Source of the DNA: Oscillospiraceae bacterium | Lineage (GTDB): Bacteria; Bacillota; Clostridia; Oscillospirales; Ruminococcaceae | Assembly (NCBI GenBank): GCA_017536625.1 | Contig: JAFXGY010000048.1 | Coordinates: forward strand, 16,032 to 80,031 | Reading direction: 5' to 3' | DNA: 64,000 nt | Part shown: in pieces, positions 21,770-31,750 of the stretch | How positions within the stretch are numbered: position 1 is the stretch's first letter | Layout: every line of letters starts with the position of its first letter | Notes under the pieces: generated by a model | Database searches by the model: none | What the model saw: the letters and a program-made list of their open reading frames with translations, nothing else | Told to the model about the DNA's origin: nothing | Made by a program: the position numbers and the translations under genes

Positions 21770-24532
21770 ATGAATAAGCAGCAATTAGCTTCCTTAATTT
21801 GGGATACATGTAACGATTTGCGTGGTTCAATATCTGCTGTTGAATATAAGGATATTATTTTGGGCTTTATTTTTTACCGCTTTGTTTCAGAAAATGAAGT
21901 TTCTTATCTGGAAAAACAGGATTGGACTATGGAAATTATGGAGGAAGAACTCACAGAAGAGGATTCGGAAACTGTAAGTCAATGTAAGGAACATCTTGGA
22001 TATTTCATAGCGTATAACAATCTGTTCTCTACTTGGAAAAATCATCCCGAATCTTTTACCGTAGCTAATGTTTCAGATGCTTTAAATGCATTTATCAGAA
22101 ACATTGGAAGTGATTCTAATCATCAAAAACTTTACAAGGATATTTTTAAATCTTTTTCGGATAAATTAAGCAAAATGGGATCCATCAGTGAGCAGACATC
22201 TCACTTGAAAAAGCTTATTAAAGTAGTTGGACGTATACCGATGGACGAAAACCAAGGTTATGATGTTCTGGGATTTATCTATGAGTTCCTTCTGAAGAAC
22301 TTTGCGGTAGGAAGCAAGAAAGATGGAGAGTTTTACACACCGCACGAGATTTCAGTTCTTATGTCCGAGATTGTTGCCAATCATGTGAGAGATCGTGATC
22401 AGATTAATGTTCTGGACCCCACAAGTGGATCTGGATCATTGCTTATCAATATTGGACAAAGTGTTCAAAAGTATCTCCATAATGGGGCCAATATCACCTA
22501 TTATGCTCAGGAACTGATTGAAGAAACATACAACCTTACTCGTATGAATCTGGTTATGAGGGGTATTAAGCCCTCCAATATCAAAGTCCGACGTGGTGAT
22601 ACGCTTTCTAATGACTGGCCATATTTTGATGATAACGATGAAAATAGTTATGAGTATATACCCGTGGACTGCGTAGTATCAAATCCTCCCTATTCTCAAA
22701 AATGGGACGCGGATTCACATACAACGGATCCTCGTTATAAAGATTATGGAATTGCCCCTGCTTCTAAAGCAGATTATGCTTTTTTGCTGCATGATTTATA
22801 TCATTTAAAAGACGATGGAATTATGTGTATAGTTCTGCCTCACGGTGTATTATTCAGAGGTGGCTCTGAACAAGAAATTCGCACACAGTTGGTAGAAAAC
22901 AATAATATTGAAGCCATTATCGGATTGCCCGCAAATTGCTTCTATGGTACTGGTATCCCCACGATTATCATGATACTTAAAAAGCATCGTGAACAGAGTG
23001 ACATCTTGATTGTTGATGCTTCTAAAGAATTCTATAAAGACGGCAATAAAAATCGTTTATCCGGACACAATATCAAGAAAATAGTGGATGCTGTTTTGGA
23101 TAGAAAGACTATTCCTCATTTTGCTGAACTTGTTTCTAAAGAAAGAGTTATCGAAAATGAGTATAATCTTAATATTCCTCGCTATGTTGAAAGCGAAGAT
23201 AAGGTACCGGTAGATCTGCACGCTACGATGTTTGGCGGAATTCCTAACTATGAAATTGATTATTTTGAGCGTTTCTGGACAGCATTTCCTTCGCTTCGTG
23301 AGGATCTTTTCAGAATGGAAAACGAACACACGTCCAATGTGAAGGTTAATTCTGTTTTGGATGGAATTAAAGCAAACGGTGATGTTCGAGCATTTGAAAC
23401 AGCATATTACACTGCATTTGATGAACTTGAGCGGTGGCTTTACGATTTACTCATTGAAAATCGAGTTGATAATGTTCATGCAATAAAAGGTGAAATCACA
23501 AATAAGATTTTTGAGCTTTGCAAAGAATTTGATATTGTAGATAGATACATCGTTTATAAAGCATTTGATGAAATTTGGGAACAAATCAGTATTGACCTGG
23601 AGGCAATTCGCCTGCATGGAATTGGTGTTGCTCGTGTAATTGAAGCAATTGAAGTTTATGATAAAAAAGAGGGCGATGCAGTTCCTAAAGGTGAAGATGG
23701 TAAAATTATTTCTTTTGAGTTGATTCAAAAGCATCTTTTTGCTGAGGACTTTGTTCAAATGGAAGCTCTGATCAGAGAATTAGCTAGCATCACGGCCGAA
23801 TATGATTCTTTCTGGGAAGAGATGGATGAAGAGCTGAAAGATGAGCTAAAAAAGAAATCGGATGATGCGAATGATGAATCGGAAGCTAAATTGGATACTG
23901 CTATTCTTAAAAAGAGATATCAGGAAGTTTTAGATGCCCTGTCAAACGATATAACAAGACAATATATTTCTTACTTCGCTTTGAAAACGAAGGAAAAGCT
24001 TGCATTCCAGCAGGAGCACACCGAGCTTATCTGGCCAGAGGAAAACGAAAAAGGTAAAAACGGGGTATATAAACCGGCCGCAGTTAAAGTTATCATTGAA
24101 AAAATTAAAAATGATATCGAAATAGCTGAGGATGAAGATGATTACAAAGTGCGTCATCTTTATCTTCTTAACCAACGGATTTCTGCGCTCAAAAAGCAGA
24201 TAAAAATATTTAAAACTGAAATGGATATCAAAGCGAGAGCGGCAATTGAGCATTTGTCTGATAATGAAATTAAAATGCTGCTGAAAGAAAAGTGGTTAAC
24301 CCCTGCAATGCAAAACATCAACGGAATTCCAGCATCTATTGTGGATGAGCTTAACCGTTCAATTCAGGCCATCATTGTCAAATACGATAACCCCATTACT
24401 ACCCTTGATGATCAGATTGCAGATGCAGAAAAAACGCTTGCCTCTATATTAAAAAATCTTCGCGGGAATGATTTTGATATGGCAGCAATTCGTCAGTTTG
24501 AAAAACTGCTCGGAGGTGAAGCTAATGAATAA
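21770..24532 (+). CDS. hsdM: Type I restriction-modification system, methyltransferase subunit
   Basis: A 920-residue N6-adenine methyltransferase: HsdM N-terminal domain (LIWDTCNDLRGSISAVEYKDIIL), the SAM motif DPTSGSGSLL and the catalytic NPPY motif in VVSNPPYSQKW. After about residue 480 comes a long helical C-terminal extension with Glu/Lys-rich coiled coil, so the protein is longer than the classic 500-residue HsdM; similar long forms occur in Firmicutes. With HsdS it methylates the host's recognition sites. Start is supported by AATGAGGAGGATATAG. The stop overlaps the hsdS start by eight bases. Confidence 0.95.
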   Translation: MNKQQLASLIWDTCNDLRGSISAVEYKDIILGFIFYRFVSENEVSYLEKQDWTMEIMEEELTEEDSETVSQCKEHLGYFIAYNNLFSTWKNHPESFTVANVSDALNAFIRNIGSDSNHQKLYKDIFKSFSDKLSKMGSISEQTSHLKKLIKVVGRIPMDENQGYDVLGFIYEFLLKNFAVGSKKDGEFYTPHEISVLMSEIVANHVRDRDQINVLDPTSGSGSLLINIGQSVQKYLHNGANITYYAQELIEETYNLTRMNLVMRGIKPSNIKVRRGDTLSNDWPYFDDNDENSYEYIPVDCVVSNPPYSQKWDADSHTTDPRYKDYGIAPASKADYAFLLHDLYHLKDDGIMCIVLPHGVLFRGGSEQEIRTQLVENNNIEAIIGLPANCFYGTGIPTIIMILKKHREQSDILIVDASKEFYKDGNKNRLSGHNIKKIVDAVLDRKTIPHFAELVSKERVIENEYNLNIPRYVESEDKVPVDLHATMFGGIPNYEIDYFERFWTAFPSLREDLFRMENEHTSNVKVNSVLDGIKANGDVRAFETAYYTAFDELERWLYDLLIENRVDNVHAIKGEITNKIFELCKEFDIVDRYIVYKAFDEIWEQISIDLEAIRLHGIGVARVIEAIEVYDKKEGDAVPKGEDGKIISFELIQKHLFAEDFVQMEALIRELASITAEYDSFWEEMDEELKDELKKKSDDANDESEAKLDTAILKKRYQEVLDALSNDITRQYISYFALKTKEKLAFQQEHTELIWPEENEKGKNGVYKPAAVKVIIEKIKNDIEIAEDEDDYKVRHLYLLNQRISALKKQIKIFKTEMDIKARAAIEHLSDNEIKMLLKEKWLTPAMQNINGIPASIVDELNRSIQAIIVKYDNPITTLDDQIADAEKTLASILKNLRGNDFDMAAIRQFEKLLGGEANE

Positions 24533-25793
24533 TACTCCAAGAATACGTTTTGCTGGATTTGAAGGAGATTGGGAGAAGAATAAATTTAATTCTATATTTG
24601 CAATTCTTAAAAATAATACATTTTCAAGAGCAGAGCTTACGGATACTGATGGATTCGCATTAAATATACATTATGGAGATATTCTTATTAAATTTGGGGA
24701 AGTTTTGGACTTGGAAACAGAAACGCTTCCATTTATTGAATCAGCACAAACGGCAAAAAAATTCGAATCTTCATATTTGCATAATGGCGATATAATTGTT
24801 GCTGATACAGCTGAAGATGAGACGGCTGGGAAAAGTACAGAAATAATGAACTTGGGAGAAATTCCCGTTATATCTGGACTCCATACAATACCTTTAAGAC
24901 CAAAAGAGGATTTTGCTGAAGGTTATCTTGGTTACTACTTAAATTCTGATGCTTATCATGATACCTTACTCCCTTTGTTACAAGGTACCAAAGTTTTATC
25001 TATTTCAAAAACAGCTTTGCAAGGGACAAGAGTTTGTTATCCCACAGAATGCGATGAGCAAGCACGGATTGGAAATTATTTTCGGAATCTTGATAGTCTT
25101 ATCACTCTTTACGAGCGCGAGCATGAAAAACTGATAGCGTTGAAGGCTGCTTGTTTGGATAAAATGTTTCCTAAAAACGGCAGTAAAGTACCTGAAATAC
25201 GTTACGAATTTACAGGAGATTGGGAACACCATAGACTTGGAGATGTCGGCAAAACATACACTGGTCTATCCGGAAAAACAAAAATTGATTTCGGACATGG
25301 AGAAGGTAAATTTATAACATATATGAATGTGTTTGCAAATCCTGTTTCTTCGCTTTTAGGGGTGGAACCTATAGAAATTGATGATAGTCAAAACGAAGTT
25401 CAGATAGGAGATGTGTTTTTTACAACTTCTTCCGAAACACCAGAAGAAGTAGGTATGTCTTCTGTTTTGATAGAGAAGAAAGGTATTGTTTATCTAAACA
25501 GTTTTTGTTTTGGTTTCAGGCCATCGGTTCGTTTCGATCCGTATTACTTGGCGTATATGCTGAGATCAAATTATGTTAGAAAACAAATTGTTTTTTTAGC
25601 ACAAGGCATATCTCGATATAATATTTCAAAAACCAAAATGATGGATATACATATTCCGGTTCCATCTTTGGAAGAGCAAAAAAAAGTCGGTCAATATTTT
25701 AAGGGATTAGATGATCTTATTAGTCTCCAACATAATAAAGTTAAGAAGTTGAAACAACTTAAACAAGCCCTGCTGAACGATATGTTTGTGTGA
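24525..25793 (+). CDS. hsdS: Type I restriction-modification system, specificity subunit
   Basis: A 422-residue subunit with two target-recognition domains, each preceded by the family's RFxGFxxDWE-like entry: IRFAGFEGDWEKNKF at the start and IRYEFTGDWEHHRLGDVG in the middle. Each half ends with a conserved helix (ECDEQARIGNYFRNLDSLITLYEREHEKL and LEEQKKVGQYFKGLDDLISLQHNKV). It sets the bipartite DNA target, which cannot be read from the sequence alone. Start ATG 24525 has GGAGGTGAAGCTA upstream and overlaps hsdM. No inverted repeats or extra hsdS fragments suggesting phase variation were seen nearby. Confidence 0.94.
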   Translation: MNNTPRIRFAGFEGDWEKNKFNSIFAILKNNTFSRAELTDTDGFALNIHYGDILIKFGEVLDLETETLPFIESAQTAKKFESSYLHNGDIIVADTAEDETAGKSTEIMNLGEIPVISGLHTIPLRPKEDFAEGYLGYYLNSDAYHDTLLPLLQGTKVLSISKTALQGTRVCYPTECDEQARIGNYFRNLDSLITLYEREHEKLIALKAACLDKMFPKNGSKVPEIRYEFTGDWEHHRLGDVGKTYTGLSGKTKIDFGHGEGKFITYMNVFANPVSSLLGVEPIEIDDSQNEVQIGDVFFTTSSETPEEVGMSSVLIEKKGIVYLNSFCFGFRPSVRFDPYYLAYMLRSNYVRKQIVFLAQGISRYNISKTKMMDIHIPVPSLEEQKKVGQYFKGLDDLISLQHNKVKKLKQLKQALLNDMFV

Positions 25794-25807
25794 AGGTGGT
25801 GGAATAT

Positions 25808-28800
25808 ATGTCATTTAGCAATGAAAAGGAATTTGAGGATGCTGTTATTGAAAAATTGACAAAACTGGATAACCAGTGGTCAAGAGATATTTTAGAATAC
25901 AAAACGGAAGAAGAACTGATTGATAACTGGGCTGCAATCTTGTATGGCAATAACAATCAAACGGACAGGCTAAACGGATGTCCTCTGACCGAAACGGAAA
26001 TGAATCAGATTATAGGCCAAATCAATGGCGAAAGTCCGTTTGCTATTAATCGCCGTCTGAGCGGAAAATACATTTCCATCATACGTGATAACCCTAGAGA
26101 TACGCTGCACAATGGCAAACGTGTGGATCTTTTCCTTTTTGACAAAGATGAGATTGCTGCAGGAAAAAGTGTTTATCAAATTGCACGCCAACCAAAACTT
26201 CCTGTTTCATCGGAAGTTTTTGGCGATCGCAGAGGCGATCTGATGCTACTTATCAATGGTATGCCGTTGTTTCACATCGAATTGAAGAATACCCCAGTAA
26301 AAGTGGAACAAGCATGTAATCAAATCAGCAAATACATGCAACATGGTGTATTTACAGGATTTTTCTCTCTTGTTCAGGTGTTTGTAGCAATGACTCCGGA
26401 GGAAACTTTGTATTTTGCAAATCCTGGACGTGACCGTGAATTTAATTCGGATTATTATTTCCATTGGGGGAATTTTAACAATCAGTACATCAATGGATGG
26501 GAAGAAATAGCTGAAAAATTTCTTTCAATTCCTATGGCTCACCGTTTGATTGGTTATGGTACTATTGCTGATGGTACAGATAATGTTTTAAAGGTAATGC
26601 GCAGCTACCAGTACCATGCGGCATATAAAATATATTCTCAGGTGGTTCGGCACGCTGATTGGGATGATGGACAACAGAAAGGCGGTTATGTGTATCACAC
26701 CACTGGCAGTGGTAAAACTATGACCAGTTTTAAGTGTGCTCAGTTAATCAAATCTTCCGGTAAGGTTGAAAAAATCGTTTTCCTAATGGATCGCAATGAG
26801 CTTTGGAAACAGACATATGATAACTACCGCCATTTTTCTGATTGCGATGATGTTGAAGATACGGCAAACACAAACAGTCTGCTCTCAAAATTAGAAAACG
26901 ATACACCCAACTTGCTTATTGTTACATCGATTCAAAAGATGAGCAACCTAACAACAGTTGAACCTAATCCTTATGCTGGCCGAATAGCAAAAATTCAGCA
27001 GAAGAAATTGGTGTTTATTATTGATGAAGCACATCGCTCTACGTTTGGCACGATGCTTCGTGATATTAAATTGACCTATCCTAAAGCTATGTTTTTTGGC
27101 TTTACCGGAACACCAATCATGGATGTGAATGCTATTGATGGAATTACTACCGATGGATTGTTTGGTGAGTGTTTACACAAATATACAATTTCCGAAGGCA
27201 TCCGGGATAAAAACGTTTTGGGATTTAAGCCATCAAAAGTGGTAACTTTCGATGAAGAAGATTTCCGAGAAAAAGTTGCTTTGAAAAAAATTGGTAAGGA
27301 ACATGTGGAAGATCTTAATGATGATGAATTTGCCAAATACCATGCGTTGGTTTCTCGAAATATGGCTGATGTGGAAGCAGACGTTGGAAATAGCCTTTAT
27401 TCGGAAGGAGATACAGGACTTGCTCATCGTCTAAATGTTGTACATGATATTTTAAGTAAATGGGATCGAATCAGTTTCAGGGGGAAGTTCCATTATATTT
27501 TGGCGACCTCATCTATTCGCGAAGCTATAGAATATTATCGTTTGTTAAAGGACAATGAAAAAGGGTTATTTGTTACTGCTGTATTTGATCCTCATACCGA
27601 TAATGACGATGATGATGTTTTTAAGGACAAAGGCGTTGAAGAGATTCTCATTGACTATAATGTACATTTTGGTTTTCATTTCACATTCGGAACTTATCGC
27701 CGATTTAAAGATGATGTTTGTTTGCGTCTTGCACACAAAGAGTCATATAAAGATATTGATACAAGGAGAGCAGAAGCAGTTAATATTGTTATTGTAGTTA
27801 ATCAGCTGCTTACTGGTTTTGACTCCAAATGGATTAACACATTATATTTGGATAAAGTAGTTGAATACGAGCAGTTTGTTCAGGCAGTCTCAAGGACCAA
27901 TCGTCTTCATGGATATGAAAAACAGTATGGTATTATTAAATATTGCAGAAAACCGTATACAATGGAACAAAATGCTGAGAAAGCGTTGAGATTATACGCA
28001 GAAACCGGATATGAAGATGTTTTTGTGCCTTCTTTAGGACAGAACATTATCTGTATGAATAATGACTATCAAGCAGTCATCAGATTGTTTGAAAAGTGTG
28101 GTATAGACAATTTCAGCATGCTTCCTACTGGTTCGGATGATGTCAAATTGTTTGCGGATTTGTTTAACAACATCAGTAATTATTACTATTGCTCAATTCC
28201 ACAATTGTTTACATGGTCACAAAAGACTTATATAACAGAGGATGCCGGTGAAGTTACAGTTCTGTTAGATGAGATGACATATGAGATTTTACATCAGAGG
28301 TATAGCGAAATCCCACGGACAGGCTCGTCTGGTGGCGATATGATTTATGATATAAAAGCTTTCCTTACTGAGATTTCATCAAACGAGATCGATAGAGCTT
28401 TTATGGAGTCAAAGTTTTCTGAAGTGCTTAAGGATCTCTCTAATGGTGCAAAACCAGAAGATATTAAAACTTTACTTGATGAACTAAAATCCAATTTTAC
28501 AATTTTGTCGGCAGAAAACCAGATCACTGCTGAGGCTATTTTAGAGGACATATATTCTGGAGAACTACAGAATTTTGACGAAAATAAAACACTGGCGGAA
28601 TACATTGAGATTTATAACAGAAGCAAGCTAAAAGCAAATATCGAAAAATTCGCTGATGCATTCGGGATAGATAGAGATAAACTTTCTAGAATTATGACTT
28701 GTAATCTGAAGGAAGATAATTTGCTACAAGGTGGATTATTTGATCAGATTATTAGCACATTGGATAGAGCCCGTGCAAAAGAGACTATGGAAGTAATTGA

Positions 28801-28906
28801 AGGGGTGGAGATAAAAGCACATCGTGTATTACAAAAAGCAGAGAGATATTTAAAAAATTTTATTTTGTCTCATGGTGATATCGGTATTTTGGAGGGGAAA
28901 GAATAA
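25808..28906 (+). CDS. hsdR: Type I restriction-modification system, restriction subunit
   Basis: A 1032-residue motor-nuclease. The N-terminal HSDR_N nuclease core shows GDRRGDLMLLINGMPLFHIELKN (PD-ExK type with the E-L-K triad). The helicase part has Walker A TTGSGKTMTSF, Walker B IIDEAHRS, FTGTP and QAVSRTNR motifs; a helical C-terminal domain contacts HsdM. It translocates and cuts unmodified DNA. The start at 25808 (MSFSNEKEFED) follows GAAGGTGGTGG; an upstream GTG at 25790 is less likely. Its stop overlaps the next start, so the GIY-YIG/EVE gene is in the same operon. Confidence 0.95.
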   Translation: MSFSNEKEFEDAVIEKLTKLDNQWSRDILEYKTEEELIDNWAAILYGNNNQTDRLNGCPLTETEMNQIIGQINGESPFAINRRLSGKYISIIRDNPRDTLHNGKRVDLFLFDKDEIAAGKSVYQIARQPKLPVSSEVFGDRRGDLMLLINGMPLFHIELKNTPVKVEQACNQISKYMQHGVFTGFFSLVQVFVAMTPEETLYFANPGRDREFNSDYYFHWGNFNNQYINGWEEIAEKFLSIPMAHRLIGYGTIADGTDNVLKVMRSYQYHAAYKIYSQVVRHADWDDGQQKGGYVYHTTGSGKTMTSFKCAQLIKSSGKVEKIVFLMDRNELWKQTYDNYRHFSDCDDVEDTANTNSLLSKLENDTPNLLIVTSIQKMSNLTTVEPNPYAGRIAKIQQKKLVFIIDEAHRSTFGTMLRDIKLTYPKAMFFGFTGTPIMDVNAIDGITTDGLFGECLHKYTISEGIRDKNVLGFKPSKVVTFDEEDFREKVALKKIGKEHVEDLNDDEFAKYHALVSRNMADVEADVGNSLYSEGDTGLAHRLNVVHDILSKWDRISFRGKFHYILATSSIREAIEYYRLLKDNEKGLFVTAVFDPHTDNDDDDVFKDKGVEEILIDYNVHFGFHFTFGTYRRFKDDVCLRLAHKESYKDIDTRRAEAVNIVIVVNQLLTGFDSKWINTLYLDKVVEYEQFVQAVSRTNRLHGYEKQYGIIKYCRKPYTMEQNAEKALRLYAETGYEDVFVPSLGQNIICMNNDYQAVIRLFEKCGIDNFSMLPTGSDDVKLFADLFNNISNYYYCSIPQLFTWSQKTYITEDAGEVTVLLDEMTYEILHQRYSEIPRTGSSGGDMIYDIKAFLTEISSNEIDRAFMESKFSEVLKDLSNGAKPEDIKTLLDELKSNFTILSAENQITAEAILEDIYSGELQNFDENKTLAEYIEIYNRSKLKANIEKFADAFGIDRDKLSRIMTCNLKEDNLLQGGLFDQIISTLDRARAKETMEVIEGVEIKAHRVLQKAERYLKNFILSHGDIGILEGKE

Positions 28907-29997
28907 TGGCTAAAGAGAAAGGTTATATTTATATCCTTACAAACCCTTCTTTTAAGGAATATGTAAAAATCGGTTATGCAGATGATGTGAAAATGCGGTT
29001 GAAACAACTGAATAACAGTGAGTGTATCCCTTTTGCCTTCCGTATTTATGCTACATACGAGGTAGAGGAACGGTTGACGGACTTGAAACTCCACGCACTA
29101 ATTGACCAGCTCAATCCGAATCTACGATCAATTGACAATGTAGATGGAAAAAAGCGCGTTCGTGAGTTTTACGCTATGTCTCCCGAACAGGCGTATTCAA
29201 TCCTTGAAACGATTGCGGTACTCGGTGGACGAAGAGACAGATTACACCTGTATGATCCATCTGCAGAGGAAAGAAAAAGCGAAAACTTAGCGCAGGAGAT
29301 CGAGGAAGAACATATTGAGCGCCTTTCTCCATTTGCATTTTCAAAATGCAAAATTCCTGTTGGTGCAACAATTACATTCATTAACCAAGGAAATATTAAC
29401 TCTGGTGCTCAATGCACAGTAGTAGATGATAAAACAGTTGAGTATCAGGGAAGAAAGTTATCTCTTTCTGCACTTGCAACAGAACTTACTGGAAGCAAAT
29501 GGGAAGTTGCTGGACCGCGTTATTTCAAATATAACGGGGAATGGTTAAATGAGCTTAGAGCAAAAGAAGAAGGACGAAAAATTTCTTCACGTTTGGATGA
29601 CGTGTGGGTGATTCCTTGTAACCCTAAATATTATGATATTGTTGAAGCTTTTGAAAATTTAGATGTAATAGAATGGAGTCAGTCAACCAACACAACTGTA
29701 GGAGATAAGGTGTACATATATGTTGGAGAAAAGTATAAGTCTATTATGTTTAAATGTGAGGTTGTTGCCGCTGATCAATATGGAAATCGTTCTACAGATG
29801 ATTATGTGTATTATAAAGATTTGAAAAAAGATCCTGGTATTCGGTATATGAAACTTAAATTGCTTGAAAAATATCCTGTTGGCAAGTATCCGTTGAAAGA
29901 ACTTAAAGAAAACGGTATTAAAACTGTTCAAGGACGAAGCAAAGCTACGGTTCAATTAATGAAGTATTTGGATGCGAGTGATTCGATTAAGTCTTAA
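28906..29997 (+). CDS. GIY-YIG nuclease fused to a RAMA-like domain and an EVE domain
   Basis: A 363-residue three-part protein. Residues about 5-95 are a GIY-YIG domain of the T5orf172/MUG113 type (GYIYILTNPSFKEYVKIGYA and a later FRIYATYEVEERL). Residues about 145-215 (IPVGATITFINQG, then a KWEVAGPRYFKYNGEWLNEL stretch) look like a RAMA/DUF4357-style module. From about 231, DVWVIPCNPKYYDIVEAF and GDKVYIYVG match an EVE (PUA-like) domain. EVE domains read modified cytosines and RAMA-type modules accompany modification enzymes, so a modification-dependent nuclease is plausible. It starts on the last base of hsdR, placing it in the type I operon, where it could attack phages carrying modified DNA that evade HsdR. 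This function is inferred. Confidence 0.8.
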   Translation: MAKEKGYIYILTNPSFKEYVKIGYADDVKMRLKQLNNSECIPFAFRIYATYEVEERLTDLKLHALIDQLNPNLRSIDNVDGKKRVREFYAMSPEQAYSILETIAVLGGRRDRLHLYDPSAEERKSENLAQEIEEEHIERLSPFAFSKCKIPVGATITFINQGNINSGAQCTVVDDKTVEYQGRKLSLSALATELTGSKWEVAGPRYFKYNGEWLNELRAKEEGRKISSRLDDVWVIPCNPKYYDIVEAFENLDVIEWSQSTNTTVGDKVYIYVGEKYKSIMFKCEVVAADQYGNRSTDDYVYYKDLKKDPGIRYMKLKLLEKYPVGKYPLKELKENGIKTVQGRSKATVQLMKYLDASDSIKS

Positions 29998-30010
29998 TTG
30001 GTTTATTATA

Positions 30011-31489
30011 ATGATGAAGAAAAATATGGGATTTATAAAACTGCCTTCCAATTCGGAAAAAATACTATTAGAGCTTGCACAAGCAGAAAATCCAACCCAA
30101 GTTTTGAATGCACATTATGAATGTTGTTCTATAAAGGAAAGAAATGAGCTTGATGGTATTGTTAGGGAATTAAAAGAATTCGGTTATATCAATGTTAAAT
30201 GGGCAGATAATATGCCATGGATAGTTATGCTTAATAATTCAGCAAGAACTTATGGTGAACAACTTGCTGAATATGAATCACAGAAGATGGTCCAAGCACA
30301 ACAGAAAAAGAAGGTGAAAAATATTATTTTCATAAGTCATAGATCGACTGATAAGGAAGTTGCAGACATGTTAGTCGACTTTTTCTCAGGAACCGGTATT
30401 CCAAAAGATAAAATCTTTTGCTCATCTTTGCCTGGTAATGATATAAATGAAAAAATATCAGGAGAAGTTAAGAACGCATTGAAAAACAGTGCAGTTAATA
30501 TTGTGATTCTTTCTCAAAGTTATTATGACAGCGCATATTGCCTTAATGAGGCGGGTGTTTTGTGGTATGAGGATGTACCGGTAATTCCTGTTGCATTGCC
30601 GGAAATTACTCCAAATAACATGTATGGATTTCTTAATAACGAATACAAACTTCGACATTTGGATTGTGACACTGATATTTCATATATTTATGATAAAATT
30701 AGTGAAGCAATATCGGTGCCGCAAATAAAATTTAGTATTGTAACTAATGAAAATAATAAATTAAGGGCAAGATACGCAGATTATTTGAGAATAAGAGAGT
30801 TACCTGAATCAAATCCAACTAAAACAAAGACAACAGATATTTCAGAAGTAACAACTGACGATGAAAGAATAGTATTGTATTACATACTCCAGAAAAAAGT
30901 TCGTAAAATTCACAAAGAAAACATTGAAAAATGGCTGGAAGAAAATGAAATATACGATGTGAATGTGGATAATGCTTTTGACTTGCTTTCAACTCTTGAA
31001 GGTGGGAAATATGACAATGGTGTTTTAGAACTGGGGATTGAAATATTCAGGAAATATTCTGCGAATACAGAACCAGCAATGCAAGAATTTAAGAAAAGTG
31101 TAGATAGCCATACGAAACTTTCTACTGATGTATTTGGGATGCTTTGGGAATCTGGAAAAGTTGATACTATAGCAAAACTGTTTGTTGCGTATATTATTGA
31201 AGAGAAAATAGAAACATTCGGTGATCGTTGGATGGCAGATATGCAAATTGAAAGCATCAAACAGTGGGAGGATAAAAACACTTTAGACTCAGAACTCTCA
31301 AGTAATTACGGTAGTTGTCTTGGATTTTTTATACAGAATGGTTTTGTATATGAAAGTGATTGGACAAGTTACGGAAATCCGCGTAGTTACACATTACAGC
31401 CATCTTTGAAAAAGTATTTGTTTGAATGTCCGGATGAATTAATAGAAGAGTTGCAAAGAGTTAAAAACGAGCATGACTTTTTGTTTTAA
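30011..31489 (+). CDS. TIR-domain protein with C-terminal helical domain
   Basis: A 492-residue protein. An N-terminal winged-helix-like part (1-95) is followed by a clear TIR domain at about 103-235: KNIIFISHRSTDKEVADMLVDFF, then VNIVILSQSYYDSAYCLNEAG with Glu180 as the likely catalytic glutamate. The remaining 250 residues are unrecognised. Bacterial TIR proteins usually cleave NAD+ in abortive phage defence. It begins 13 bases after the GIY-YIG/EVE gene, with only a weak ribosome site, so it may depend on upstream translation. It is unlike the ThsB-type protein at 20649 in sequence and length; an independent defence gene is the simplest reading. Confidence 0.8.
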   Translation: MMKKNMGFIKLPSNSEKILLELAQAENPTQVLNAHYECCSIKERNELDGIVRELKEFGYINVKWADNMPWIVMLNNSARTYGEQLAEYESQKMVQAQQKKKVKNIIFISHRSTDKEVADMLVDFFSGTGIPKDKIFCSSLPGNDINEKISGEVKNALKNSAVNIVILSQSYYDSAYCLNEAGVLWYEDVPVIPVALPEITPNNMYGFLNNEYKLRHLDCDTDISYIYDKISEAISVPQIKFSIVTNENNKLRARYADYLRIRELPESNPTKTKTTDISEVTTDDERIVLYYILQKKVRKIHKENIEKWLEENEIYDVNVDNAFDLLSTLEGGKYDNGVLELGIEIFRKYSANTEPAMQEFKKSVDSHTKLSTDVFGMLWESGKVDTIAKLFVAYIIEEKIETFGDRWMADMQIESIKQWEDKNTLDSELSSNYGSCLGFFIQNGFVYESDWTSYGNPRSYTLQPSLKKYLFECPDELIEELQRVKNEHDFLF

Positions 31490-31654
31490 TTGAAACAGTT
31501 GCTAATGCTATAGATTATTTGCAAGGTAGTAAAAATGTTTCGGTTTATTTAAATGGATATGTTATTTATAAAATATTGTTTAGTAATGTTGACATTTCAT
31601 TAATAGGTTTTCTAAAGGTTATAAAAATTTAATAATTTAAAATATAATATAGCA

Positions 31655-31688
31655 AAAGGCGGATAGTATTTTAACTATCCGCCTTTTC
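31655..31688 (+). terminator. Terminator of the restriction/TIR operon
   Basis: AAAAGGCGGATAGT/ACTATCCGCCTTTT hairpin. Bases 31490-31654 before it contain no supported gene. Confidence 0.8.
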
Positions 31689-31695
31689 TGTCAGC

Positions 31696-31728
31696 ACATT
31701 CGCCAAATAAAATCTCCTTTGCTAAAAT
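31696..31728 (+). promoter_or_regulatory. Shared mobile-gene promoter, copy 1 (ACATTCGNC-N18-TAAAAT)
   Basis: ACATTCGCC (31696-31704) is 18 bases from TAAAAT (31723-31728), 22 bases before the DUF6809 gene. The same pattern with the same 18-base gap precedes the serine recombinase (40047) and the second small-protein/TnpV module (63398). Confidence 0.55.
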
Positions 31729-31750
31729 ATAGTTAAAGGAGGCAAAAATA

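Noticed and set aside
31712-31740. CTCCTTT...AAAGGAG inverted repeat as a hairpin hiding the ribosome site of the DUF6809 gene
   Set aside because: The left arm lies between the -35 and -10 elements, so it would not be in the mRNA.
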